The notes under the pieces were generated by a model. That model was given only the letters and a program-made list of their open reading frames with translations, was not told the DNA's origin and did no database searches. DNA of 64,000 bases from Syncephalastrum monosporum B8922 (Eukaryota > Mucoromycota > Mucoromycetes > Mucorales > Syncephalastraceae), in the NCBI GenBank assembly GCA_000697355.1, contig JNEN01001260.1:707566-771565 (forward strand), given 5' to 3'. Position numbers and translations under genes: made by a program. Every line of letters starts with the position of its first letter. Position 1 is the first letter of the stretch. Shown piece by piece: positions 44,940 through 56,417 of this stretch.

Positions 44940-47020
44940 TCACTCAAACTGACGTCGCCAGCCGCTGCTACTCCGCGGAATGGCTCCAAATAGCTCCTCT
45001 GCCTCGTCTGTATATGTGCTGGCAGCCAGAATATGCGGCGGTACCATCGGTCCTTCCTCTGCATCAGATTCGCTATCGTGCCCTGGTCTAAGTGATCCTC
45101 GGCGGCCTGCCGTTTCTGCTGGCCTTCCAACGCTTCCTCCTCTTTCTTTTCCTCCTGCGATACTTGACTTACGGCTCCAGGCCATAGGCCCCATTCTTCC
45201 ACGCGTATCCAATGATCCACCAATGACTGTGCTCTCTAGCGGAGTAAGAGTACGAAACGTCATGCCGGTTGCCGCCAAAGACTTGCGTCGCTCGGTCAGG
45301 GGAAACTGCCTCGAGACAGCCTGGTCCGACATGGAGGAATGGTCGTAACCGACATAGCTTGAGGCCTGCACAGCAGGTGATCTTTGCTCAGTTCTTTCCG
45401 ACGAGGTGGGAGGTTGTATCAGCTCTTCATTGATAGAGGTCGGATCCCGCTCAGCAGGATTGACAGTTTTTTCGGGCTCCCGGGGTACCCACGACTGATA
45501 GCCGTGGCTGATAGCAATGGGTACTGAAGTCGCATACGCAGACACAGAGGTTGACAAATTATCTGATAAAACAAACAATCTCAATGATTACGCATTGCTG
45601 GTTTAGTTCTTACCCTCTAGGTCCGCAGGTGAATCCTCATCTTCATCGTCTTCATTTTCCTCGTCGTCCAAGTACTTCCTGTTGGGCCGTACCCTGGTCC
45701 ATTCTGGAGAATCCGCAGCGGACGAGACATCAGGCCTGTCCGATTCCTCCCCTTCAATCTCTTCGTCAAGATTAAACATATCTTCCTCGTCCTCTTCAGT
45801 GTTCTCATCGTGCATGGGCTTCTTATCGCCAGCTAGACAACGAAGATGAATATAATCAGACGCATCACTTTTGAGTCACATACCTTTGACATCGTATACT
45901 TGATCCGACGGACAAGCAGATTTACCAGCATTAACTGAAATGAGATGCTCATCAAGGGCGAAGCTAGGTCGATGAAAGGAAGAGGGCGTGCCTGTAGAAG
46001 GTGCCGACGATCGACTTGGGTTGGTACCAGGGCTGGATGTTACTTGCTCCTTGCCGGCAAAATGAACTCTGCTGCCTGACTCCTTTCCTGATGAAGGTTC
46101 GCTCTTGTCGCCATGCGGAACGGTAGGAAGTCGCGTACCCTCGCGCCGTTCTTCTTCCAGGACTGCTCGAGAAACTTGCAGGATTTTGTGCCAAATAGTC
46201 TTGCGGTCATACTTGGCACGTGCGGAGGCCTGCTCTAGCTTTGTCATTTCTTCTTCACGATAGGCCGCGATACGTTTCTCAGTCTCTTCACGCATGTTCT
46301 CGAGTGAGTTTTCGAGGGTTTTGCACAGCTGTTTGTGCTGACTGTAAAGCTCTCCCGGGATTGCTGTAGCCCCGTGTGAGTCACCTTCCAATCTGATGGT
46401 CACAATTTCAGGACATACCTGTTTCGCTCGCTTCCTCCAGACCTTGACCGTCGGCCAAAGGAGTAGCGTCAGACGTGAGCATGATCCCGAAATGGCTTGA
46501 GAAATTGGTCCTTTTTCGAATGGAATCGATTTGATGGCCGAACTGAAGAGGACATGTGAGACATCATTTCGCGTATCGCCCTCACCCCGTTTCCATAGCA
46601 AATTCTTGTACATACGACGGTGTCCTTGTGAATAAGCACCTGATCGCCGGCTTGGCATAGGGATTCAAGATCCACTGGATATCTCGTAGTCAATTTTGAA
46701 GAGGCTTGAACAGAGTAGACACTGTCGCTAGCACAGTTAAGACAAGAAACGGTGACCCAATCACCAACGGATCGCGTCTTCATGAGTGTATTATATTCCT
46801 ATAGATATGCCGATTAAACAGGGTTGCGATCACGGCCAGGAAGACTTACGGCCTGCACGCCACCCATACCCAGCTCAAAGGACCAACCCTCGAGGGGTGG
46901 ATCGGTGTATGTCTTGAAGCACTCAGTCCGTGAATCGTGGTGATTCTCCAAGATGAACTTGTTGGACAAGTGCATTTTAATATTCAGGCAGGGGCATGCG
47001 TAAACCACCCGTTCAGACAT
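44940..47020 (-). CDS. Uncharacterised 599-aa protein with PRAS40-like C-terminal tail
   Basis: Six exons on the minus strand (47020-46850, 46798-46616, 46542-46419, 46363-45884, 45832-45614, 45562-44940). The N-terminal part has YACPCLNIKMHL and VTVSCLNCASDSVYS, a possible metal-binding pair of Cys motifs. A coiled-coil-like basic/acidic region follows (ENMREETEKRIAAYREEEM, about residues 155-215). Then a disordered Ser-rich part, an acidic segment containing MFNLDEE (about residue 315), and a tail GPMVPPHILAAS..DEAEELFGAIPRSS. The tail resembles the C-terminus of animal AKT1S1/PRAS40, and FNLDE resembles the TOR-signalling motif; both are short and could be coincidence. Overall function unknown. 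Phases close throughout. Confidence 0.72.
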
Positions 47021-47199
47021 GTCGTCTTTCCAAATGGTGTTGAAGTATGAGAGGGGTTTGAGAAAGGAAAGAAAAAAGGCAGGAAAGACAACACACGCTT
47101 AATGTGGACGAATGTGCGTGGTCAACCGCGATGATAATGTTGAGTCTTTGCACACCGACCGAAACCCCACACTTTTCTTTTTTTTTTTTTGTCGTCACC

Positions 47200-47578
47200 A
47201 TGAGTTCTGCCAAGAATCCGCATAACTCATATTCCAACTTCGACGTTGAAAACCCTACAAACGAAGACGACGATGAAGATGCTCATGAGTTCGCCACGTA
47301 CGTCGAGAGTGACGACGACGATGAAGATCCTTATTTTATGCCTGAGCATAACAAAAAATCAAGCACACTTTCATTCAGACGGTAACTCGTCAGTGATTTG
47401 CCAATGTCGTGCTAAGGTCCTTTTCGCTAGTTTGACATGCTCACCACTGCAAGTACTTCGATTCATTGTTCCTGCTGTCTGCATCTTGACCATCCTCGTT
47501 TATACGATTGTTGTCGCTGTCCTCACCCACAAGCACCGTTTACCCTCACAGCCAGTGGACGAGAAGGAGGGATTATAA
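47200..47578 (+). CDS. Small single-pass membrane protein with acidic N-terminus, 109 aa
   Basis: Exons 47200-47381 and 47431-47578 (49-nt intron, phase 2). The N-terminal 55 residues are hydrophilic and acidic (NEDDDEDAHE, ESDDDDEDPYF), then a basic SFRRLTCS, and a single hydrophobic helix VLRFIVPAVCILTILVYTIV followed by a short basic-polar tail HKHRLPSQPVDEKEGL. Positive residues on both helix ends leave topology open. No family recognised. It is divergent from the 599-aa protein gene, with 179 bp between starts. Confidence 0.7.
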
Positions 47579-48671
47579 GCTGCTTTTCCTTCTAGCTTTA
47601 TACCACCAACATCCTGTACATAGCTTGCTATTTTCTTATCTCCATCGTTGGAATTTTCATTGCTGTCTATTAGCTTCATGCATGAAATAAATAAATAATA
47701 TGATTGGGCTTAACAAAAATAAGTGAAAGCGATATGGAAAGAGTCGAGTGGGGATTAGGATCGTTGTTTGACTGGAGATAGAATCATGCGACTTGAGGCC
47801 GTTTCACTGCTGCCATTATACTGTTGCGGTCTATCTGAGTCGAATTCGCGACATTCTAAAAATACAAGCACACACGTACGAGCAACCAGAGAATAGAACT
47901 TACTCATCAGCTTTACATTTACAGCATTCTCACGTAGCTGCAGTCGGTGCTGACCCTTGCCTCACCCGAATCAGATCATGCTCCGTGGGACCTCAACACC
48001 TACTAACCTGGCTAATTGGATAATCCACAAGGTCTTGTTACTTGTAGTATGTGGCATAATCTGGAATATCAAAAGATAGCATTTGACTAAATATACACTC
48101 TTATACAATTATCTTTGCCTCTATGATAACACTTGAACGAATGGCTGAGTAGATTGAAGCGATAATGTGTAGAAACTTCCCGGATCTGTCATTTTTCCCT
48201 CAACTCCCCCTATCGAGCCGGTGAAACGTAGATTGTACAACCTCCCACATTACTGATATGATAACCTTTATAAGGTTTACGATATCATTGGAATTCCCCA
48301 TGCACAGTCGCCCTCCTTTGGAAACAATGATCAGCAACAATTCCAGAAACGAAGAAACATTGAAAGGAGTGTCTCAGCATATATTCTCAATTTGCAGAAT
48401 AGATTTGAGTTAATGGAAACCTAGTATGCTCTTCCCTTACAACCAAAAGAAAACCGTGGCAAGCACAAAAATATAATGCTTGCTTGTGTTAGTAAGATAC
48501 CATTACTTAGATAAAAAGTAAGATGCCTCTTTTGTAAGGTTGTGCTTTGCCCATAAGAAGGTCGACTAAATCATGTCGCTCCGAGTGAACGGGGATAAGT
48601 AGGTCTTTAAAAGGACACCCAGATGGTTTAAGTTCCAGATATCCCTTCTCTTCATCTCGCCGAAGAAAATC
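47579..48671. other. Intergenic, no gene recognised
   Basis: AT-rich. An imperfect 32-bp palindrome centred on CCTTTATAAGG lies at 48255-48286. No coding sequence supported. Confidence 0.5.
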
Positions 48672-50512
48672 ATGCTTGAGGCCACGACTTCTACCGCTCC
48701 CCCAACCTACGAACAAGTCCAGGTCCGTTCCTTCAAGGGTAGAAAAATAGCTCGTACAACTCACTCCTACTATAGGGCACAGCTAATATCGCAAAGGGTG
48801 TGGACCCCGAAGCCGTCCAGAGCGTCATGTACGCTGCTATTGAAGGGATTTCGAGAGAGCTTTTTGCTATAAACCAAGACGTAACTTACTGGAAAGTGGT
48901 CTCTAGCTCAGGACTAAACCAGCCGCATATGTCTTTTTTTAGTTGCATGCGAATCCAGAGTTAGGCATGCAGGAGTATCATGCGCACCAGGTCCTAACTG
49001 ATTACCTCGAGGAAAAAGGCTTTACTGTTACTCGTCATGCCTACGATATGGATACCGCATTCACAGCCGAATTTAGCCGTGGTGAAGGACGACGCATCGG
49101 CTTTTGCTCGGAATATGACGCCTTGCCCAAGTATGTCAAACATCCGTTTATTAGCATCTCTTACGAACTCACATATGTTTATCATTTGCTTTCGCTTAGG
49201 ATTGGACATGCTTGCGGCCATAACCTCATCGCTATTGGTGGCCTTGCATGTGCGATAGCCGTCAAAGCTTTATTAGAGTCGGGTTTGGCTTCGGGCAAGG
49301 TGATTCTTTTCGGTACACCAGCCGAAGAGCGTTTTATTGGCAAAGTTGTCATGGTCAATAAGCGTGCCTTCCAGGACAATGTGGACGTGTGTCTTATGCT
49401 ACATCCTGCGTGAGTTGTTCAACGCTGCGCTCTCGTCTCTGACATCTCTAACCGATTACCTCCTATTTAGTGCTTATGATCTACAATACGGCGCTATGAC
49501 GGCAGCCCAAGACATCACGATTGAATGCAGAGGCAAACCGAGCCATGCAGGAGGTACGTATTCATAGTTTGCTTGGTACTACATGAGCCCGGAATAACCT
49601 TAAATCCATCATTCTATCACAGCCACTCCGTGGGATGGTAAGGATTAGCTTTAAGATACACGTCTGACGATGGCTAATACACAAGGGTCGCAAACAGGTG
49701 TGAATGCACTGGATGCTATTGTTCAGATTTGGAACAACATCAGTATGCTCCGCCAGCAATTGAAGCCCACCGATCGGTATGAGAAAAGCGACACTTCTAA
49801 ATGTGTTATTTATCTTTTATTTTTGTGCAGTGTTCATGGTATTATCACACATGGCGGCGATGCTCCGAACGTGATCCCAGAATACACCTCTGCTATGTTC
49901 TATGTACGAACCCCCAAAGCTACAGACATCGAACGCGTCATGAAGAAAGTTGAGAAATGTGTCGAAGCGGCTGGCACTGCCACCGGGTGCGAAGTGACAT
50001 ACAAGTGGCGCGAACTCGGCACCACACGAGGTCAGATCAAAATCGCTCGCTGATATCGACCAGGCACATCGACTAATAGGAAATTTAGACGTCGTTCAAA
50101 ATGGTGTGATGGCAAACATGTACTCAAGATACCTTGAGAAGGAGGGAGTCACTTTCCTTCCGCGCCATATCCAGGTAAATAACATGATGGGTGGCTCAAC
50201 GGATATGGGCACCGTTTCATACTGGTAGGTTATCAAATAGAAAGAATTTTGAGTGCACGAAGCGAGTGATCTTTTCTCGTTTCTAGTAAGCCCACCATCC
50301 ACCCCATGTATGCTATCAACAAGACGACAGCTGCAAACCACACGAGCGAGTTCACTCAGGCAGCTGGAACGCCAATGGCTCATGAGGACACCATCCGAGC
50401 ATCCAAGGGTCTTGCCATGGCGGGTGCTCTAGTCCTGGTTGATGAGGATTATTATCAAGCCGTGAAGGCCGATTTTGAGCAGAACGTGCCCGAAGATTAT
50501 CGCATTGTTTAG
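48672..50512 (+). CDS. M20-family amidohydrolase/peptidase, PM20D2-like
   Basis: Ten exons (48672-48738, 48783-48895, 48943-49130, 49200-49409, 49471-49553, 49623-49637, 49698-49776, 49831-50030, 50089-50224, 50287-50512) give 438 residues. PM20D2-type enzymes hydrolyse dipeptides or N-acyl amino acids using metal. Seen: LHANPELGMQEYHAHQVL, FCSEYDALPKIGHACGHN (metal-site region), FGTPAEE, YGAMTAAQDITIECRGKPSHAG, ATPWDGVNALDA, NVIPEYTSAMFYVRT and GSTDMGTVSYCKPTIHPMYA. Exon 6 is only 15 nt and encodes TPWD of a conserved motif. The first donor (48739, GTAGAA) was chosen because it alone keeps phase with the AANIAKGVD-type continuation; the first 22 residues are less certain. No signal peptide. 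Confidence 0.87.
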
Positions 50513-50923
50513 AGACGATAACTAATGTATCGTGTATACTGACTTGATATGTATATGACAAATTACTCGCATCCATCGCAACTCTAACACGTTGAATATG
50601 TGCCGGTTGTGCAGAAATTTATATATTTGCCAGCAAGCTTCTATGAAAATTGATAATCGCTTGCACAGATGATACTTTCCCATGTACACAAAATAAGAGC
50701 TCTGACTGAATATCAGCCACTCAGAGAGAGACCTTGTATTGGAGCCAATATATGACGACATCCTTTTTTGTCACATGGTCTCCTTCGATATGGGAAGGGC
50801 TTGGTCATCAATACCGCCAAAATCATAAATCATGTTAACCCTAAGATGAACCAGGAGCTGCTTTTTGTTGGCAATGTGTCTCTATCTCTGATATTGTGGT
50901 CATCTGCGTATTTTTATGCAAGC

Positions 50924-51262
50924 GCTATGGATCTGCAATATGCACATTTGACAGCTGCACGAGACGTTACATTGAGATTCCGCGGATGTCGAAGGCAGTA
51001 TTTGATTTAGACCATGGCTGGAAGGTACGCTGTAAGTTTCCTCATACCCATTTTCCAATCACTTTCTATAGAATTGTTTTTGGGAAGGTACAACATATGT
51101 CAGAAAAATGTTGTCCCTTGTGGCAGCGGTCCAAGAGGCTTGATTGGGCAACCAGGGGCTCGACCGTCGGTATGCTGCATATCCATGCGAACTTCAATAG
51201 GTTTTTAGACATGTCTACAAAACCGCGAAGGCGCCGTCAATGCCATTCCAGATTACACGTAG
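50924..51262 (+). pseudogene. Decayed tandem copy of the M20 gene
   Basis: Two fragments resemble exons of the intact gene just upstream. At 50924-50994 AMDLQYAHLTAARDVTLRFRG parallels AYDLQYGAMTAAQDITIECRG encoded at 49474-49535. At 51230-51262 GAVNAIPDYT then TAG parallels GDAPNVIPEYT then TS at about 49855-49890. The fragments are in the same order and strand, separated by unrecognisable sequence and frame breaks, so this is a remnant of a tandem duplication. The intervening microexon and active-site exons are not found. Confidence 0.75.
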
Positions 51263-51318
51263 CTAAAGCAGAGGGGCCTCCTCAACCAGTCGCGGACATT
51301 TTGTACCTGCTGAACTAG

Positions 51319-52214
51319 ACGGAAAATGTTTTGGGGATGCGACGGGCTGCAAGGATCCATGAAAAGCGCGTTTTCTGAGTAACACGCGAGGTAAGCGTGC
51401 CTTCTTTTCTCCTTGTACCGTTTCAAATTATATTGTTTTTCTTATATGAGTGGTTTGAGTCTGCGTGCGGGGATAGATGTCGTACAGAATAGCGTGTTAG
51501 CTGATACATATGCAGAGCACATGGATAAAATGCGGTATCCATTTTATTCCTAAATCGGGGCAAGCGGTGCCATGACAGCGTCGACCGATTTGGACTATGT
51601 TTTCTCATGACATCCCAATCCGCACGATATACTCCGTCTGTATTAAGGCACTGAAATAACGCGTGAATGCAAGCTCATAATGTTAGTATGTGGGGTCAAC
51701 CAAGGCCTGCAATGACAGAGGCACGAACCCTGGCAGACGAAAGTTTATGTAAGACCACTAGAAGACTACTAGAACTGATGTAAGAAAAGCAGGCCCATTG
51801 ATTATCGCATTAACTGATTCTACTTTTATTCAGTATTGGAGACGGGAAAAAGTCATATAACTCTCTGGTAATAAAGGAAAAAGGAATCGGGCATATGACA
51901 TGCTTAAATGGGGGTATTGAGGGGGGTGAAAAGGGGCATAAGGAAAGTATGGATGAATTACTGGGCGGTTGATTATGTAGAGAGATGACAGTAGGAAATA
52001 AATATGTTCGAATATGTGTTGTGCTGTGCGTGTTGCGTTGCGGTGCGGATGTATATGCTGCGAATGAAAAGCAAAATAGAAATTCTGTACGTGCGCGGTT
52101 GGATAGTGTGTGTGCAAGAGAGTATACGGGTTATGTTACGCGGATGTTGAATGTGTGCGATGATAGTTGTCTAGGAAGAGAACAGATATAGATGGCAAGA
52201 AGGGTATGTGTTGC
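51319..52214. other. Intergenic, no gene
   Basis: AT-rich 3' flank of the C2H2 gene and of the M20 remnant. Nothing recognised. Confidence 0.5.
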
Positions 52215-52679
52215 TTAGCAGCTGGAGGCGGGCAGCCAGGCACTAGGTTGATGCTGTTGCTGTTGCTGAGCATTTTGCTGTCGACGACGCTTTTCATGAC
52301 GCTGATGAGTCTTCATGTGCTGAGAGAGGTTATCAGATCGCGAGAAGGTTTTGGTGCAGTTGGGAAAAGTACAAGCAAAGGGCCGCTCGTGGGTATGGAT
52401 GCGCATATGACGTTTAAGGTGCTCCAGGCGCTTGAAACGTCGTTGACATTGGGGCATAGGGCATACGTGTGTTTTTTGCTGAGCATCTTCCTGAGAGTCA
52501 GTGCTGGATGGTGAGCCAGCGACAGCAACAGTGCTTGTGTCTGCCATGGACATGGACTGTTCCGGCAAGTAATACTGTGGCATGTCGGGCGGAGATGGCA
52601 TGAAAAAGGAAGCTTGTCCCTGTTCGTGGCTCAACAGCGATGTGGGGGGCACAAAGGGACCACTTGTCACTGGGATGTA

Positions 52680-52727
<48 letters not shown>

Positions 52728-53763
52728 AAAACTATCGTCGGATATCTGCACACCATAAAAAATGAGCCATCATGTTGTATGCATGAAATATGTTTTAACT
52801 TACATCAAACGAGTCCTGAGAGGAGCAGCGGTCGTACATGGTATTGACATCTGCATGGGAGCTCTGATACATATCCATAGAGTGCAGGTTGAAGTCCGCG
52901 GAAGGCTGATTACCCTCGTCAGCGGCAGCAACCTGGGCGGTGCTGGCGGAAGATGTTTTCTTGGAAGATCGGCGGCCATTTCCACCTTTCTTGGCGTGAG
53001 TCCGACAGTGCGCGTGGAAGTTGTCGGATCGACTGAAGCTCTTGCCGCATCCGGGGAATTGACACACGTGTGGACGCTCACCCGTATGGACAAGCATATG
53101 TCGCTTCAGGTGCTCATAACGCTTGAAACTCCAACCGCAGTAAGGATATTTGCAGATATGCTTATGACCAACGTTGTTGCGAGCTGAGTTGCGACGAGAG
53201 GAAGATTTGTTAGCCGACTGCTGCTGATGAGGAGAGGGAGTGTACAAAGAAGCATCGCCAAAAATAGTTATAGGCTGCTGCTGCTGCTCCTGCTGATGGT
53301 GGTTATGTGCGTCGTGGCTGCCTTCAATAAAAGGGGCATAATTTTGATGCTGCATAGCATCATCAAAGGACATTGCAGAGCAGGCAGAACTGCGACGATA
53401 CAATTCATCTTGATCGAAAACCGACTGAGCGTCGAAGCCAAAGGGAGCGACATCCGCCGAGAATTTGCGCTTGTTGTACTCGAATGAATCGAGGAAGCCG
53501 GCAGGTGAGACAGCTGGTGTCAAAGGCGGTGAGACACTATAAAACTGCGGTTGTCCCGGAGCCTGCTGCAAGAACGGTTGCATGTTATGGTCACCAAATT
53601 GCTCGATCAAACTATCTTTGATAGGTGTGTTCATGAAATTGCAGGAGTGCAAAGGCGGTGTGGTCGTATCAAGCGACGGAAGCATGGTGATACTGGGCAA
53701 CTTTTCAGGTTGCGGTGGGGTGTGCGGGTGGTAAGCTGACATGGTAGTCGTCGGATGGTCCAT
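52215..53763 (-). CDS. C2H2 transcription factor with two separated zinc-finger pairs
   Basis: Two exons on the minus strand (53763-52804 and 52745-52215; 58-nt intron, phase 0) give 496 residues. The first pair (about residues 203-255) has C-x4-C spacing: [15 protein letters not shown] then [14 protein letters not shown]. The second pair (about residues 415-467) is [15 protein letters not shown] then [14 protein letters not shown]. Both pairs have the FKRxEHLKRHM and FSRSDN cores common in fungal C2H2 factors. The pairs flank a linker with a 16-Gln tract right after the intron. Pro/Ser/Gln-rich segments elsewhere suit an activation region. Without the intron the first exon would stop after two codons, and phase joins perfectly, but two adjacent genes remain a possible alternative. 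Confidence 0.85.
52682..52729 (-). repeat. CAG repeat encoding polyglutamine
   Basis: About sixteen CAG/CAA codons on the minus strand at the start of exon 2 of the C2H2 gene. Confidence 0.95.
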
Positions 53764-55640
53764 TATAATTGATTATAAGAGAAATAATGAAAAGTGTGGT
53801 TTTAAGAAGAGAGAGAGAGAGAGAGAGAGAAGGTTCTCTTCACGAATGAAGGGACGACTATTTATTTTAAAGAGCATATTGATCGACAACACTGGAAGGG
53901 ATATTTTTTGCATGACGGAAGGCACGACCCACAGTAGCTGAATTGTAACCCAGCAATCCGCTTACCTGTTCATGCCCATCATGATCCACTCCCGTTTCGA
54001 AAATAGGAAATGAAAGGGGATTTCTGTCAGGGGATACTATATCTTTTACCCTCTCTGTGTTAGGCTTCTTATCCTCCATCTCAATAGCCCGCTCATTAAA
54101 TGTTGGCTATCTGGCTGGCTAGATCTGTCTCTCTTTCTCTCTCCTATAATGCAGTAAACACTTGCCCGACCTGATAGACTCCCCGACAATTTGTCCTAAA
54201 TCAGAGCTCCAAATATGCTCATCGACTTTCCTTTTGTGCTCACTCCATGTGCACGCTCTTTTATATATTGCTGCTCCATTCTTGACAGAATCTCTTTCCC
54301 CTTTATCACCTCGCAAGTCCCAAATGCGGTACTTTGTCAAAAAGGCCGGTTAGACTTTCACCCTGGTCAAAGCGCATGTCGTGCAATATCAGACATTGGG
54401 ATTGTATGTGTATATGTGTATATGTGCATGGGTGAATGGGTTCAGACCAGCAAATTTATGTTGTGGCATGTGCTTCGATAATGACGCTTTCGTCTGCATT
54501 TTTCATTTGCAGACCCGCTTCTTGTGAAATCATGGTTGAATATTTCCTCTTTCATGTACGACAATGATTGAACCCTTTACTTCACGTATCTCTTCGATTG
54601 TTCTGCGTCTCATGGCGAGCTGGCGATCACTATTTTAGAAGTGCTCCTGTAAAATAAAGGGGTGGAAACAGCTTCGTGTTCAGCGTGTTCAACGGAAACG
54701 CAAGGACATACGTGTCTCCTCGTGCACATTCTCTGTTGTTGCAAAGCGTTCTCCTATACCATGTGACCTCGCCCACTCGTTTTTGGATCGTGCGGAAACA
54801 AAAGAGCTGAGTTTACCCCATTCACCCCCCAATCAAGCCCAACTCCTATGTGCCAATCCATCAAGACAGAGCTGAGTTAGGCGCTATGATGCAAAATAAA
54901 AATAACACCAGATTACTCGTTCAATTTTTATTAAGGTACAGTCAAATATATGCTAGGAGTGCGTGTACAGTACGTATATGCTCTATACCTTTGTTTTCTG
55001 TCGGACCTTCTTCCTTTTTTTGCTGAAGCGTGTCATATCAGCCGAGAACATGACCGACTTCGTGTTTCCGAGAAACACGGTTTTGAAAGGGGTTTTGTCG
55101 GGGGCTAAAGATAAGGGTCTTTTCTTTCTTTACAGCCTCACAGTGCAGCTTTTCTCCATAAAATGGCTTTCTCCTAATTTCGCTCGGACTGTAGTCCCCA
55201 TACGGTACTGCAAACGTTTTCTGTTGGTTTTTATTTTTCACTCATGAGCCCCTTTTCGTCCGCCTCTGGCGAGTACGCTTCTACTGCTCAAAGTGTAGTT
55301 TATCAGTTTAAATGTTCGAATGTACAACTACATTTTTCTGCTCGCGCATATAGAGTATGCAGAACTCTATCTGGTCTTAATAGTGGATCGTCAGCACGTT
55401 GTCGATCGTGAGAAAAAATGCAATGCTTCTCATATTGAGATCCTAGATTATTGGATAGCACATTATTACTGCTTGCATTTAGGACACATTAATTGCCTCA
55501 ATGTCGTCCTTTGGATCTGGGATGATAGATGCTGGATGATCAGAATCATATCAACAGGACAGTCAATCAGGGGTGCATTACGCGTATTTTTTATTTTTAT
55601 TCAATGCAGCTTTCCTTCTGTCGATTATTTATATTTCATG
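53764..55640. other. Intergenic, no gene recognised
   Basis: Begins with a GA microsatellite (53808-53832) in the C2H2 leader. The rest is AT-rich with scattered short frames. An 11-bp word AGAGCTGAGTT occurs twice (about 54805 and 54870). Confidence 0.5.
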
Positions 55641-55649
55641 TAGTGCATT

Positions 55650-56330
55650 GCAGACAGCAGCTGCTCTACAGCAGGGGATCACATACCGATGTTGAAGATC
55701 TTCTGTCTATCAACTTCTATGAAATCTTCGCCAAGCCATCAAACGGTCAATGTGGTGCTCTCATATCATACAGCAATGAAGTACGCATCCGGTCACATCG
55801 TTCTTTTGAAAGAGCGGGATCGAGGCTTACTTACATGGCTGCAGATCGGAAAATTTGATCTGATCTACTGTGTCAAGTTCAAGACTGTATCCAGAGAAGA
55901 AAAGCTCCATTACATACACATCAAATGATTCGATGTTCGACTTTGGATCCAATGAGTTCTATGTGAGTGCATGGGGATCAAGTGAATGAAGCTGGTGATG
56001 AATAAACTGAGACTGAGACCGTGAATCAAAAGAAGTATGTACCACAGCAGTGACAGCAGGAGGTCCTCAGCGCTATTATGGAGACAACATTGGGACGAAA
56101 CTTAAGTGAGCTCATTCAGGTATGTGCTGATACTCCTCTTTCTCGCTTCATATACGCGTGTCTATCCCTCCTTCTTCAATGCCAAACATAGCAATAGATG
56201 ACGGAGCATGGGCTGAGCATGGTCAGACCCTTATCTACCCCAGTGATTTCTTCACTCGGAAAGGCCCACCGTCTGAGCCGATCCGCGCCAGGGATAGATG
56301 TCTAAGCAACGTGAGAAAAATCGGTTATTG
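55650..56330 (+). pseudogene. Unidentified coding-like stretch, probably decayed
   Basis: Several pieces read like conserved protein rather than random sequence. They are: 55689-55855 (DVEDLLSINFYEIFAKPSNG), 55921-55981 (MFDFGSNEFYVSAWGS), 56056-56115 (GGPQRYYGDNIGTKL) and 56193-56330 (GAWAEHGQTLIYPSDFF then TRKGPPSEPIRARD). The second and third join in phase through a GT-AG intron (55982-56055). The third and fourth join in phase through 56130-56190, but only across an in-frame TGA at 56107-56109. I do not recognise the family. It may be a pseudogene or a gene whose exons I have misplaced. Confidence 0.4.
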
Positions 56331-56417
56331 AAATGATAACTGGCTCGAGAGAGACAGGCAGAACAACAATTGCTGCGATAAACGCACTATAACCACGATA
56401 AACTACTTCCTCGTCTT

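Noticed and set aside
52215..52751. A separate gene starting at ATG 52751 for the second finger pair
   Set aside because: The start would be inside an intron with perfect GTAAGT/CAG borders and phase 0 joining the two exons; kept as an alternative, not annotated.
55689..55928. Match of the 55.7-kb fragment to a tyrosine-recombinase (Crypton-like) domain
   Set aside because: Only an RG...GQCGALI resemblance was seen; the catalytic residues and following block were not found in any frame.
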